This document shows, in pieces, positions 42,872-51,316 of a DNA stretch of 64,000 bases. The position numbers and the translations under genes are program-made. The first letter of the stretch is position 1. Each line of letters begins with the position of its first letter. Source of the stretch: an uncultured Photobacterium sp. (GTDB lineage Bacteria > Pseudomonadota > Gammaproteobacteria > Enterobacterales > Vibrionaceae); assembly GCF_947502415.1 (NCBI RefSeq), contig NZ_CANMZV010000010.1, positions 1-64,000 on the forward strand. Reading direction: 5' to 3'. The notes below the pieces were generated by a model. That model saw nothing but the letters and a program-made list of their open reading frames with translations, did no database searches and was not told where the DNA came from.

Positions 42872-43510
42872 GATACGACCTACTTTTGCGTTCCAATACA
42901 GAATTTTTGCACTAGGGAGCCGCCGAAATCCTTCGGTTTAATTTAATCTTTTATCAAAAATCTTATGAATATTTGTATAGATTGTTGAGGTGATTATTTC
43001 CTGGTGCTTATATTTTTAGTTCAAATGGAGAATACGCTTTATATTGGAGAAAAAAATTTCAAATTTTCTTCATAAGAACAGTTTGATGGAAATGTTTTCT
43101 ATCAATTACGCTTATGCATGAAATTTCTTTTCTGTGTTGATCTTGGTTATCTTATTATTTATTAATTAAGTGTAAATTTGTGATGGAGCTCATAAATAAG
43201 GTGTTGATTTGAAATGGAAATCACCCAAATACCCACTTTAAAAGTATGGGCTTTGTCACATATTTGATATTTAGAGTAAAGATTAATAATAAATGAGGCT
43301 TATAACTGAAATATTAATAGGTGCGGCGTGGTATCGATATAAATATTTATAAGTTGCTTATCTGTAGTGGGAGTTTTATCGCTTGATGAGCGGGTTAGGA
43401 TGTGTCGCTTTAATTCGATAGGTAGGTATTTATTTGAAGACGTTTTAACGATTAGTCTAGTAAGAAGGTATAAAGTTGAAGTGTTTGATTTATTGGAAAT
43501 GATAGAAATA
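42872..43510. other. AT-rich intergenic region upstream of permease operon
   Basis: About 640 bp, AT-rich, with no supported gene. It must contain the promoter of the permease-M20-phytochelatin-synthase-like operon. I see no clear operator or RNA. Confidence 0.45.
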
Positions 43511-43533
43511 AAAAGCCTGCAATGCAGGCTTTA
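43511..43533 (-). terminator. rho-independent terminator after ridA
   Basis: Read on the minus strand: AAAGCCTGC / GCAGGC with a 3-base loop followed by TTTT. It lies about 18 bp after the ridA stop codon and separates it from the permease operon. Confidence 0.9.
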
Positions 43534-43550
43534 AACAGAAATTAGAGCTA

Positions 43551-43928
43551 TTAAGCAGATACTGCGATAACTTCAATTTCTACTTTTGCATCCAGAGGAA
43601 GACGAGCAACTTCTACACAGCTTCGGGCTGGGCATTGATCGCCAAAGAATGCGCCATATACTTCATTTACTGTCGCGAAGTCATTCAGATCTTTTACAAA
43701 TACGGTTGCCTTGACGATATCAGATTTAGTCAGACCTGCCGCGTTTACAATCGCTTCTACATTTGCCAGAGATTGCTTGGCTTGCTCTGCTACATCTTCA
43801 GGCATGGTTCCTGTTTCAGGGTTAAGCGGTAGCTGACCGGAAGTGATGAGCATATTACCGAACTTTTTCGCCTGTACATATGGACCGACAGCGGCTGGTG
43901 CTTTTTCTGTGTTGATTGTCTCTACCAT
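43551..43928 (-). CDS. ridA: RidA-family enamine/imine deaminase
   Basis: A protein of 125 residues of the YjgF/YER057c/UK114 family. Seen are APAAVGPYVQAKKFGNMLITSGQLPLNPETG, EQAKQSLANVEAIVNAAGL and the motif PARSCVEVARLPLDAKVEIEVIAV, whose Arg holds the substrate carboxylate. RidA trimers hydrolyse reactive enamines and imines made by PLP enzymes such as threonine dehydratase. It is a monocistronic gene on the minus strand. It could relieve damage from amino-acid catabolism by the neighbouring genes, although RidA is common anyway. Confidence 0.92.
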   Translation of the reverse strand: MVETINTEKAPAAVGPYVQAKKFGNMLITSGQLPLNPETGTMPEDVAEQAKQSLANVEAIVNAAGLTKSDIVKATVFVKDLNDFATVNEVYGAFFGDQCPARSCVEVARLPLDAKVEIEVIAVSA

Positions 43929-44510
43929 GATGTCCTACTTTGGATTAATTATGTTGGTTCCTGAATTTCACGATCATCTTTGCTGGTTTTTGCCAACGAG
44001 TTTGTTTGGCATGTATGCAATAGCTAATAACCATGTTTTTTGCATGGCTATAATGTACGCCTTAAACCAGGGAAATCCTTCGCCTTTATTGCTTTAAAAT
44101 CCTAGAAGCGTGGAATTTTTTTCTCTTTTCCTGCTTGAAAGGGGAGGAATGTTAGTTTTAACACTATTGACATAGTGACATAGTGACATAGTGACATAGT
44201 GACATAGTGACATAGTGACATAGTGACATAGTGACATAGTGACATAGCGACATAGCGGAGAGCATGAAGTGACTATGGTGGCTTGGCAGGAGAATAGAGG
44301 AATTATGTTGCTCGTAACTGATGGCTCGTTTCCCGAGGTCGATTGATATAGAGACATAGAAATAGAGAGATAAATCGCCGTAGGATAGCCTGTAGCAGGC
44401 GATAGTATTCATTTATAGCTTTATCAGTCGTCAGAGGTGCGAAATGCGGTATGGATGCGCTGAGGGCATTTTCTGGGGCGAGGTTATACAAAGCAAAGAT
44501 TATAAGAATG
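43929..44510. other. intergenic region containing a tandem repeat
   Basis: About 580 bp between the ridA start and the tkt terminator. It contains the ridA promoter and the 8-bp tandem repeat at 44168-44255. Open frames across the repeat (MSLCHYV repeated) are artefacts of repeat periodicity. No other gene is visible. Confidence 0.5.
44168..44255. repeat. 8-bp tandem repeat (about 11 copies of TGACATAG)
   Basis: Ten perfect TGACATAG units (44168-44247) and an eleventh with one change (CGACATAG). The unit is not a multiple of three, and the locus lies between ridA and the tkt terminator. Short tandem repeats of this kind mutate by slippage and could serve as a VNTR or change spacing in a regulatory region. 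Confidence 0.95.
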
Positions 44511-44537
44511 AAAAAAGCCAGGCATTCGCCTGGCTTT
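44511..44537 (-). terminator. rho-independent terminator after tkt
   Basis: On the minus strand AAAGCCAGGC / GCCTGGCTTT with a 4-base loop and a following T run, about 29 bp after the transketolase stop. Confidence 0.93.
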
Positions 44538-44565
44538 GAAATTTAATAAGTGCTTAGGGAATGAA

Positions 44566-46560
44566 TTAGCCCAGTAGCTCTTTAGCAGTGTTCACAACGT
44601 TTTCAGTTGTGAAGCCGAACATCTTGAACAGCTCGCCTGCTGGTGCAGATTCACCGAAGGTAGTCATACCGATGATACGGCCGCCGAAACCAACGTACTT
44701 GTACCAGAAGTCAGCAATGCCAGCTTCGATAGCAATACGTGCAGTTACGTCTGATGGCAGTACCGCTTCACGGTAAGCTGCATCTTGCTTGTCGAACAGG
44801 TCAGTAGCTGGCATAGAAACAACGCGAACCTTGCGGCCTTCAGCGGTTAGCTGTGCGTATGCTTCAGTTGCTAGTTCTACTTCAGAACCTGTCGCGATCA
44901 GGATTAGTTCTGGCTTGCCTTCACAGTCTTTCAGGATGTAGCCACCCTTCGCGATGTCAGCAACTTGTGTTTCTGTACGCTCTTGCTGTGCTAGGTTCTG
45001 GCGAGAGAAGATCAGCGATGTTGGACCGTCTTTACGCTCGATAGCGAATTTCCAAGCTACTGCAGACTCAACCTGATCACATGGACGCCATGTGCTCATG
45101 TTCGGAGTCAGACGCAGCGATGAAACCTGCTCTACTGGCTGGTGAGTCGGACCATCTTCACCCAGACCGATTGAATCGTGAGTGTAAACCTGGATGTTCT
45201 GCACTTTCATTAGTGCAGCCATGCGCATTGCGTTACGAGCGTATTCCATGAACATTAGGAAAGTTGCGCCGTATGGTACGAAACCACCGTGTAGGGCAAT
45301 ACCGTTCATGATCGCAGTCATACCGAATTCACGTACACCGTAGTGAATGTAGTTACCAGAGAAGTCGTTTGTTTCAAGCGCTTTAGAACCAGACCACATA
45401 GTTAGGTTTGATGGCGCAAGGTCAGCAGAACCGCCCATGAATTCAGGAAGTAGCTTACCAAATGCTTCTAGTGCATTTTGAGATGCTTTACGTGAAGCAA
45501 TGTTAGCTGGGTTAGCTTGAAGATCTGCAATGATAGCATTTGCTTTTTCTTCCCACTCTGCAGGAAGTTCGCCAGTTGTACGGCGTTTGAATTCAGCTGC
45601 TAGCTCTGGGTGTGCTGCTGCGTATGCGGCAAACTTCTCATCCCATGCTGCTTCTTTAGCTGTGCCAGCTTCTTTCGCATCCCACTCAGCAGCTACGTCT
45701 GCTGGGATTTCGAATGGACCGTGGTTCCAGCCTAGGAATTCACGTGCTGCTGCAATTTCTTCAGCGCCTAGTGGCGCACCGTGGCAGTCGTGAGAACCCG
45801 CTTTGTTTGGAGAACCGAAGCCGATGATTGTTTTACAGCAGATAAGCGTTGGTTTGCCAGTTTCTGCTTTAGCTGCTTCGATAGCGGCGTTGATAGCTTC
45901 TGGATCGTGACCGTCAACTGCTGGAATTACGTGCCAGCCGTAAGCTTCGAAACGCTTAGGCGTGTCGTCAGAGAACCAGCCTTCAACTTCACCGTCAATA
46001 GAGATGCCGTTGTCATCCCAGAAAGCAACCAGTTTGCCCAGACCTAGCGTACCAGCCAGAGAACATGCTTCGTGAGAGATACCTTCCATCATACAGCCGT
46101 CACCCAGGAACGCGTATGTGAAGTGGTCAACGATGTCGTGGCCTTCGCGGTTGAACTGATCAGCCATTGCTTTTTCAGCAATCGCCATACCAACAGCGTT
46201 AGTAATACCCTGGCCTAGTGGACCAGTCGTTGTTTCAACACCTGGTGCGTAACCGTATTCTGGGTGACCTGGTGTTTTTGAGTGAAGCTGACGGAAGTTC
46301 TTCAGATCATCGATTGATAGCTCGTAACCTGTTAGGTGCAGCAGAGAGTAGATCAGCATTGAACCGTGGCCGTTAGACAGAATAAAACGGTCGCGATCAG
46401 CCCACTCAGGGTTTTGTGGGTTGTGGTTCATGTGGCTACGCCATAGTACTTCAGCGATGTCTGCCATGCCCATAGGTGCACCTGGGTGACCTGAGTTTGC
46501 CTGCTGTACACCATCCATGCTCAGGGCGCGGATTGCATTTGCTAACACTTTACGTTCCAT
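44566..46560 (-). CDS. tkt: transketolase
   Basis: A protein of 664 residues, the normal length, from the ATG at 46560 ([40 protein letters not shown]); GTG at 46572 is an alternative. The thiamine diphosphate site, [40 protein letters not shown], the central [19 protein letters not shown] and the C-terminal domain are intact. Transketolase moves two-carbon units between sugar phosphates in the pentose phosphate pathway. It follows the transaldolase gene in the same direction, as on vibrio chromosome 2. A hairpin lies between the two, so some expression may be separate. Confidence 0.97.
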   Translation of the reverse strand: MERKVLANAIRALSMDGVQQANSGHPGAPMGMADIAEVLWRSHMNHNPQNPEWADRDRFILSNGHGSMLIYSLLHLTGYELSIDDLKNFRQLHSKTPGHPEYGYAPGVETTTGPLGQGITNAVGMAIAEKAMADQFNREGHDIVDHFTYAFLGDGCMMEGISHEACSLAGTLGLGKLVAFWDDNGISIDGEVEGWFSDDTPKRFEAYGWHVIPAVDGHDPEAINAAIEAAKAETGKPTLICCKTIIGFGSPNKAGSHDCHGAPLGAEEIAAAREFLGWNHGPFEIPADVAAEWDAKEAGTAKEAAWDEKFAAYAAAHPELAAEFKRRTTGELPAEWEEKANAIIADLQANPANIASRKASQNALEAFGKLLPEFMGGSADLAPSNLTMWSGSKALETNDFSGNYIHYGVREFGMTAIMNGIALHGGFVPYGATFLMFMEYARNAMRMAALMKVQNIQVYTHDSIGLGEDGPTHQPVEQVSSLRLTPNMSTWRPCDQVESAVAWKFAIERKDGPTSLIFSRQNLAQQERTETQVADIAKGGYILKDCEGKPELILIATGSEVELATEAYAQLTAEGRKVRVVSMPATDLFDKQDAAYREAVLPSDVTARIAIEAGIADFWYKYVGFGGRIIGMTTFGESAPAGELFKMFGFTTENVVNTAKELLG

Positions 46561-46601
46561 ATTGGTTTCCACTATAGAATATTTTTGAATCGAAAAAGGA
46601 A

Positions 46602-46626
46602 GAAAGCGGCTAACCGGGCCGCTTTC
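46602..46626 (-). terminator. hairpin/terminator between tal and tkt
   Basis: On the minus strand GAAAGCGGC / GCCGCTTTC with a 7-base loop, followed by TTCCTTTTT. It follows the transaldolase stop by 17 bp and would end or attenuate tal transcripts. Confidence 0.8.
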
Positions 46627-46643
46627 TGATATTTAGTTAACGC

Positions 46644-47594
46644 TTATAGACGCTCTGCGATCATTGCTTCTAGTTTGCCCTGATCGACAGCGAAGTTACG
46701 GATACCGTCAGCCAGTTTCTCAACAGCCATTGCATCCTGGTTGTGATCCCATAGGAATTCAGCGTGCGTCATTGCTGCTGGACGTTCTTTGATTTCTACG
46801 TCTGCAGAAAGTTTCTGAACTACTTCACCTTCAGCGTCGCTTAGTTCTTGTAGTAGCTGCGGGCTGATAGTCAGGCGGTCACAACCTGCTAGCTCAAGGA
46901 TTTCGCCTGTGTTACGGAAGCTTGCGCCCATAACAACAGTGTTGTAGCCGTGTTCTTTGTAGTAGTTGTAGATACCTGTTACAGAAATAACACCTGGATC
47001 TTCCTGTGCTTCAAAGTCACGACCTTCTTTCGCTTTGTACCAGTCCATGATGCGGCCAACGAAAGGAGAAATCAGGAATACGCCTGCTTCTGCACATGCA
47101 CGAGCCTGAGCAAAAGAGAATAGTAGAGTCAGGTTACAGTTGATGCCTTCTTTTTCCAGCACTTCAGCAGCGCGGATGCCTTCCCAAGTTGAAGCCAGCT
47201 TGATCAGGATGCGATCGTTTGTGATGCCAGCATCGTTGTACATTTTGATTAGCTGGCGAGCTTTCGCGATGCTGCCTTCTGTGTCGTAAGAAAGACGTGC
47301 ATCAACTTCTGTAGAGATGCGGCCAGGTACAACTTTCAGGATTTCTTTACCGATGTTTACAGCAAGCATGTCGCAAGTGTCTTGAACCTGCTGTGCTTTG
47401 TCGTTGCTTTGTGCTTTTGCGTACTCGATAGCCTGATCGATTAGAGGAGCGTATTCAGCGATTTGAGCTGCTTTAAGGATCAGAGACGGGTTAGTCGTCG
47501 CATCTTCAGGCTGATACTTACTGATTGCTTCAATGTCGCCGGTGTCAGCAACAACAGTTGTTAGCGCGCGAAGTTGTTCCAGTTTAGTGCTCAT
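46644..47594 (-). CDS. tal: transaldolase
   Basis: A protein of 316 residues, the usual size for TalB. The beginning [40 protein letters not shown], the Schiff-base Lys132 in [14 protein letters not shown], and [12 protein letters not shown] are all in place. The enzyme transfers a dihydroxyacetone unit between sedoheptulose 7-phosphate and glyceraldehyde 3-phosphate in the cytosol. It is the first gene of the tal-tkt pair. Confidence 0.97.
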   Translation of the reverse strand: MSTKLEQLRALTTVVADTGDIEAISKYQPEDATTNPSLILKAAQIAEYAPLIDQAIEYAKAQSNDKAQQVQDTCDMLAVNIGKEILKVVPGRISTEVDARLSYDTEGSIAKARQLIKMYNDAGITNDRILIKLASTWEGIRAAEVLEKEGINCNLTLLFSFAQARACAEAGVFLISPFVGRIMDWYKAKEGRDFEAQEDPGVISVTGIYNYYKEHGYNTVVMGASFRNTGEILELAGCDRLTISPQLLQELSDAEGEVVQKLSADVEIKERPAAMTHAEFLWDHNQDAMAVEKLADGIRNFAVDQGKLEAMIAERL

Positions 47595-47982
47595 ATCTTT
47601 CGACCTTCAATGTGTTAGGGCTTATCTGATTGCTAGCTAAAAGTGTAGCCAGAAAAGGTATTTTTACCTGTAAATAACCCAAATGTTTTGCCCCCATACA
47701 CGGGTGGTGAACATATGGATCATTCGAGAACAATTGATGTGCTGATAATTAGCTTTTTACTGCAACTTGTCAATTATCAAACATATCAAATCGTGCATAG
47801 ATCGCATTTTTTTGTCTTATTTCCTTATTTAAATAATAAGAAGACAAAATCTGTTGAAAGTTATGGCTGGAAATGAATGTGAACTGCGTGAGCATATGTT
47901 CACTGCTGTATTCTTTTGCTCGAGTGATGGACGTTTTAGGACGGTTAATTTAGTGACGTTTGTCTGGTTATGACGACATTGA
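47595..47982. other. intergenic region upstream of tal
   Basis: About 390 bp, AT-rich, containing the tal promoter. An 11-bp inverted repeat (GTGAACATATG at 47707-47717, CATATGTTCAC at 47893-47903) flanks a segment of about 175 bp, which could be coincidence or the ends of a small element. No supported gene. Confidence 0.4.
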
Positions 47983-48142
47983 TTAACTGATTGCCTACAT
48001 GATACAGCTGGTGCGTTTCAGGCTCAGTACATTCGTCATGCGCTGGAAGTTAAAGAGTCATAATTGGACTGCAACCGTTCGCCAATTGGGAATTGATAGC
48101 GGCAGGCTTTACCGTTTAGCTAAAAGATTGGGGTTGAATTAA
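47983..48142 (+). pseudogene. C-terminal remnant of a NorR-like sigma-54 activator
   Basis: Read with one frameshift (near 48058), the DNA encodes DTAGAFQAQYIRHALEVKE, then HNWTATVRQLGIDSGRLYRL followed by AKRLGLN and a stop. This is the Fis-type HTH ending of NorR-class sigma-54-dependent regulators, whose usual ending is similar (NW-A-AR-L--D--NLHRLAKRLGL). The ATPase and sensor domains are absent and a stop interrupts the frame, so it is a decayed tail. In NorR the full protein senses nitric oxide and activates detoxification genes. Confidence 0.65.
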
Positions 48143-48281
48143 TGATTATGGGGTGTCTGCAAATTAAATGAGTTCGGGAGTTTCAATGGATACATTGAAG
48201 TGCCTCGAATAAATGTTTGCGCATGAAAAACAATCAGTTGAGATAATTCTCATGTTTTCTGTATGAGTCGTGAGGACAAAC

Positions 48282-49466
48282 ATGAATAAGCAAATTCCAA
48301 TATTAACGCCACTGCGTGGTTTTGCGGCGCTTTGTGTCGTTTTTTTTCATGCCCGCCTGATATTTTTTGTTCAGTGGAAAGAGCCTGTTAGCGAGTATAC
48401 CCATTTTATTGAGAATAGTTACTTATGGGTGGATCTGTTTTTTGTGCTTAGTGGCTTTGTAATGATGCACATATATCAGCAGACCTTTTCAAAAGGAGTC
48501 ACGGTAGCTAAGTGGCGGTATTTTATGTGGCTGCGTTTTGCGCGGATCTATCCTTTGTTTCTTGTTACATTGCTGATTTTGGTGTTGTGGGAGTCTATAA
48601 AATATTTTTCTGCTACTGGTTTTTATGGCGGACCGCTTTTTGATAGTTGGGGTATGAGCGGCATTCCTGCCTTTGCGGGGCCGTTTAACCGCTCAGACAC
48701 ACTGATGTCTAATTTTACGATGTTGCATGCGGTTATTAATAAAGATCTGTCATGGAATATTTCTTCATGGTCATTAAGTGTGGAGTGGTTGTGCTATATG
48801 GTTTTTCCATTATTGATTCCCATGTAGTCTATGCGGCTTCGTAGCAGCTTGTGGATGCCAGTGGTGATTATTTTCATTTGGGCTGGAATTAACAAAAACC
48901 ATGGCTCACTGGATGTGACCGGTGACTTGTTCGCATTTATCCGTGGCTTATGTGGTTTTACCATGGGGGCTTGGTTGCGCAATGTTGTACTTTCATCGGC
49001 TCTGAAGAAATGGCTGGATAACGATGCTGCTTTATTAAGTGTATTTTTAGCTTCTCTATATCTGATGCATATATCGAAAGAAGGTAGTCACAATGTGTAT
49101 GTGGTACTGGTGTTTTCACTACTGGTATTTATTGCAGCGCAGCAGTCTGAGCGCCAGACACCGGTGTTTAAACTAATGGATAACCGGGTGACGCGTTTTA
49201 TGGGGGATATTTCTTATTCGGTTTACCTGTGGCATGCGGTGCTTTTGCTGGCAGGCGTTGAAATGTTAAACCTGATAACGCCTGAAGCACTGGCTTCATG
49301 GTTTTTACAAACCAGTTGGTTAGCTGCAATCTCTGGTATGACAGCATTTATGGCAGTGACAATCTTTATTTCTGCGCTTAGCTACTACGGTTTAGAGCGA
49401 CCGGCAATGAGGTATCTGCGTAAGAAATATCAAGCTCAGCAGTTTGTTGTTTCGAACGTGTCTTAA
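48282..49466 (+). pseudogene. acyltransferase-3 (OafA/YrhL-type) gene interrupted by an amber codon
   Basis: One continuous frame from the ATG at 48282 (MNKQIPILTPLRGFAALCVVFFHARLIFF, GAGGAC upstream) to 49466 is broken only by TAG at 48825-48827; the two halves are in the same frame. The protein of about 394 residues has the family opening LRGFAALCVVFFHA, the segment LWVDLFFVLSGFVM and the later GDISYSVYLWHAVLLL. Such membrane proteins O-acetylate polysaccharides or lipid glycans. The stop falls after MVFPLLIPM, in a membrane helix. Possibilities are a recent nonsense mutation, amber suppression or a sequence error. The gene ends 24 bp before the terminal CRISPR repeat. Confidence 0.8.
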
Positions 49467-49490
49467 TCGAGAGGTTTTAACTGCTTGTGA

Positions 49491-50975
49491 AGTATCTGTG
49501 TCGCTCCCGCGGAGGGAGCGACTGCCGTTACGGATACCTTTGTTGTATACATCAGTGTTTCAATCCACGCTCCCGCGGAGGGAGCGACGTGTCAACAATA
49601 GACCATTCGACGCCATCAAGCGGTTTCAATCCACGCTCCCGCGGAGGGAGCGACAAGTTGTTGTTAATGAAGGTTTGAAAAACGAATTGTTTCAATCCAC
49701 GCTCCCGCGGAGGGAGCGACGCGGTTCGTCTGTCCGAAGCGCAGGCTTACCTTGTTTCAATCCACGCTCCCGCGGAGGGAGCGACTAGCAAGAAGCCTGA
49801 CGACGTTGATACCGAGCAAGTTTCAATCCACGCTCCCGCGGAGGGAGCGACTACAGACAATGAGTTTTACTATTGGTCAACTGACGTTTCAATCCACGCT
49901 CCCGCGGAGGGAGCGACACCAGTACAGCCAATCATCGCGGCCAGTTCATTTAGTTTCAATCCACGCTCCCGCGGAGGGAGCGACATGCTTGACGGTCTTG
50001 AGCGGTCATTGATTGCAGGTTTCAATCCACGCTCCCGCGGAGGGAGCGACCAAATGGTTTGATAACTTAAATCCTTTTCATGAGGTTTCAATCCACGCTC
50101 CCGCGGAGGGAGCGACGGGTTGCTTGGCCTTGGTGGTATGCGTTCATTTGAGTTTCAATCCACGCTCCCGCGGAGGGAGCGACTTGATATCAAATGTTGG
50201 ACTGACTACGCAAGCGGTGTTTCAATCCACGCTCCCGCGGAGGGAGCGACATGGCAGCGAGATAGAGGTCATAGCGGGGCGGCTGGTTTCAATCCACGCT
50301 CCCGCGGAGGGAGCGACCGATTTAAGTTCCAGATATTCAATTACTTCTATAAGTTTCAATCCACGCTCCCGCGGAGGGAGCGACCATTCACACCAGCGCC
50401 GGACACCTCCCAAAGCACGGTTTCAATCCACGCTCCCGCGGAGGGAGCGACTATAAAAAGATTTGTTCTTTTTGTTTATGTGTAATGTTTCAATCCACGC
50501 TCCCGCGGAGGGAGCGACCTGGCGCGAGGTTGTCAATGGGAGCACCACCAAGTTTCAATCCACGCTCCCGCGGAGGGAGCGACTAAAGGGCCTGAACGTT
50601 GGTTTGTTTGTGTTGGAGTTTCAATCCACGCTCCCGCGGAGGGAGCGACATGGTCGTAGGATTTACATTCGCGGTACTTATGGGTTTCAATCCACGCTCC
50701 CGCGGAGGGAGCGACGCAATGTCTAACGTGTCAAATATCAACCCGCCTGTTTCAATCCACGCTCCCGCGGAGGGAGCGACATTATTGCCTTTAGCTCCCA
50801 ACTCCAATAGGCTGTTTCAATCCACGCTCCCGCGGAGGGAGCGACTTTGCCTGTATTTGGCGATGCATTTAATGTACTGTTTCAATCCACGCTCCCGCGG
50901 AGGGAGCGACCAGATTACACTAGTCTTCCGTATGGGTATCACAGTTTCAATCCACGCTCCCGCGGAGGGAGCGAC
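49491..50975 (-). CRISPR. CRISPR array 1, type I-C, 23 repeats, 22 spacers
   Basis: The 32-bp repeats appear on the plus strand as sequences starting GTTTCAATCC and ending GGAGCGAC, so crRNA orientation is on the minus strand (repeat start GTCGCTCCC, end GGATTGAAAC). Spacers are 33-35 bp. The leader side is at the right (50976 onward). The leftmost repeat (49491-49522) has lost its conserved half, as is usual at the trailer end. All repeats carry G at position 13, in the loop of the hairpin CGCTCCC / GGGAGCG. Array 2 has A there. Confidence 0.98.
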
Positions 50976-51151
50976 AGCCTTCCGGAGAGGGCTTAAATAA
51001 TGTACAGAAAATGAGTGAAAAACGCTAACCCCTATATTTCATTCATCAATATAAACCAGTTCAATATTTCGATTTATTAAAGAACTTAACTTTCAATAGA
51101 TTAGCTATTCGCTCACTTCTCGTTATTTTATGAGAACAGAGGGTTAGCGCA
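50976..51151 (-). promoter_or_regulatory. CRISPR leader of array 1
   Basis: This AT-rich stretch of 176 bp reads outward from the cas genes into array 1. Its reverse complement aligns along its length with the leader of array 2 (59391-59567). Shared blocks are TGCGCTAACC at the far end, TTGTTCTCAT-like and CTTTAATAAAT in the middle, and GGTTAGCG, ACTCAT and ATTATTTAAGCC before the first repeat. The promoter for pre-crRNA and the site for new spacer insertion should lie here. Confidence 0.88.
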
Positions 51152-51316
51152 ACCCCTTGTAGTTGTACTGACTATCAATAAAGAGAATTGTTTTGTGAGC
51201 TCACTTGCATATAAAGTGACGCAGTATAAAACATGTTGATTTTGTGATCGTTGTTTATTTATTCAGGTAATGAAAGGCTAAAACTTTTATCATATTTGTC
51301 ATAAAAGATAGCAGCC
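51152..51316 (+). promoter_or_regulatory. upstream region of the cas operon
   Basis: These 165 bp between leader 1 and cas3 should carry the promoter of the cas operon, divergent from the array 1 leader. It is AT-rich, with no clear operator visible by eye. Confidence 0.45.

Noticed and set aside
44094..44412. Frames with repeated MSLCHYVT
   Set aside because: Translation of the 8-bp tandem repeat; reading frame depends on copy number and no ribosome binding site is seen.
47707..47903. 11-bp inverted repeat as ends of a miniature transposable element
   Set aside because: No target-site duplication and no second copy in the window; chance is likely enough in AT-rich DNA.
49444..51000. Open frames across CRISPR array 1 encoding repeated SIHAPAEGAT or NPRSRGGSD peptides
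   Set aside because: They arise from the repeat units (roughly 66-bp period) and have no start signals; the DNA is a CRISPR array.
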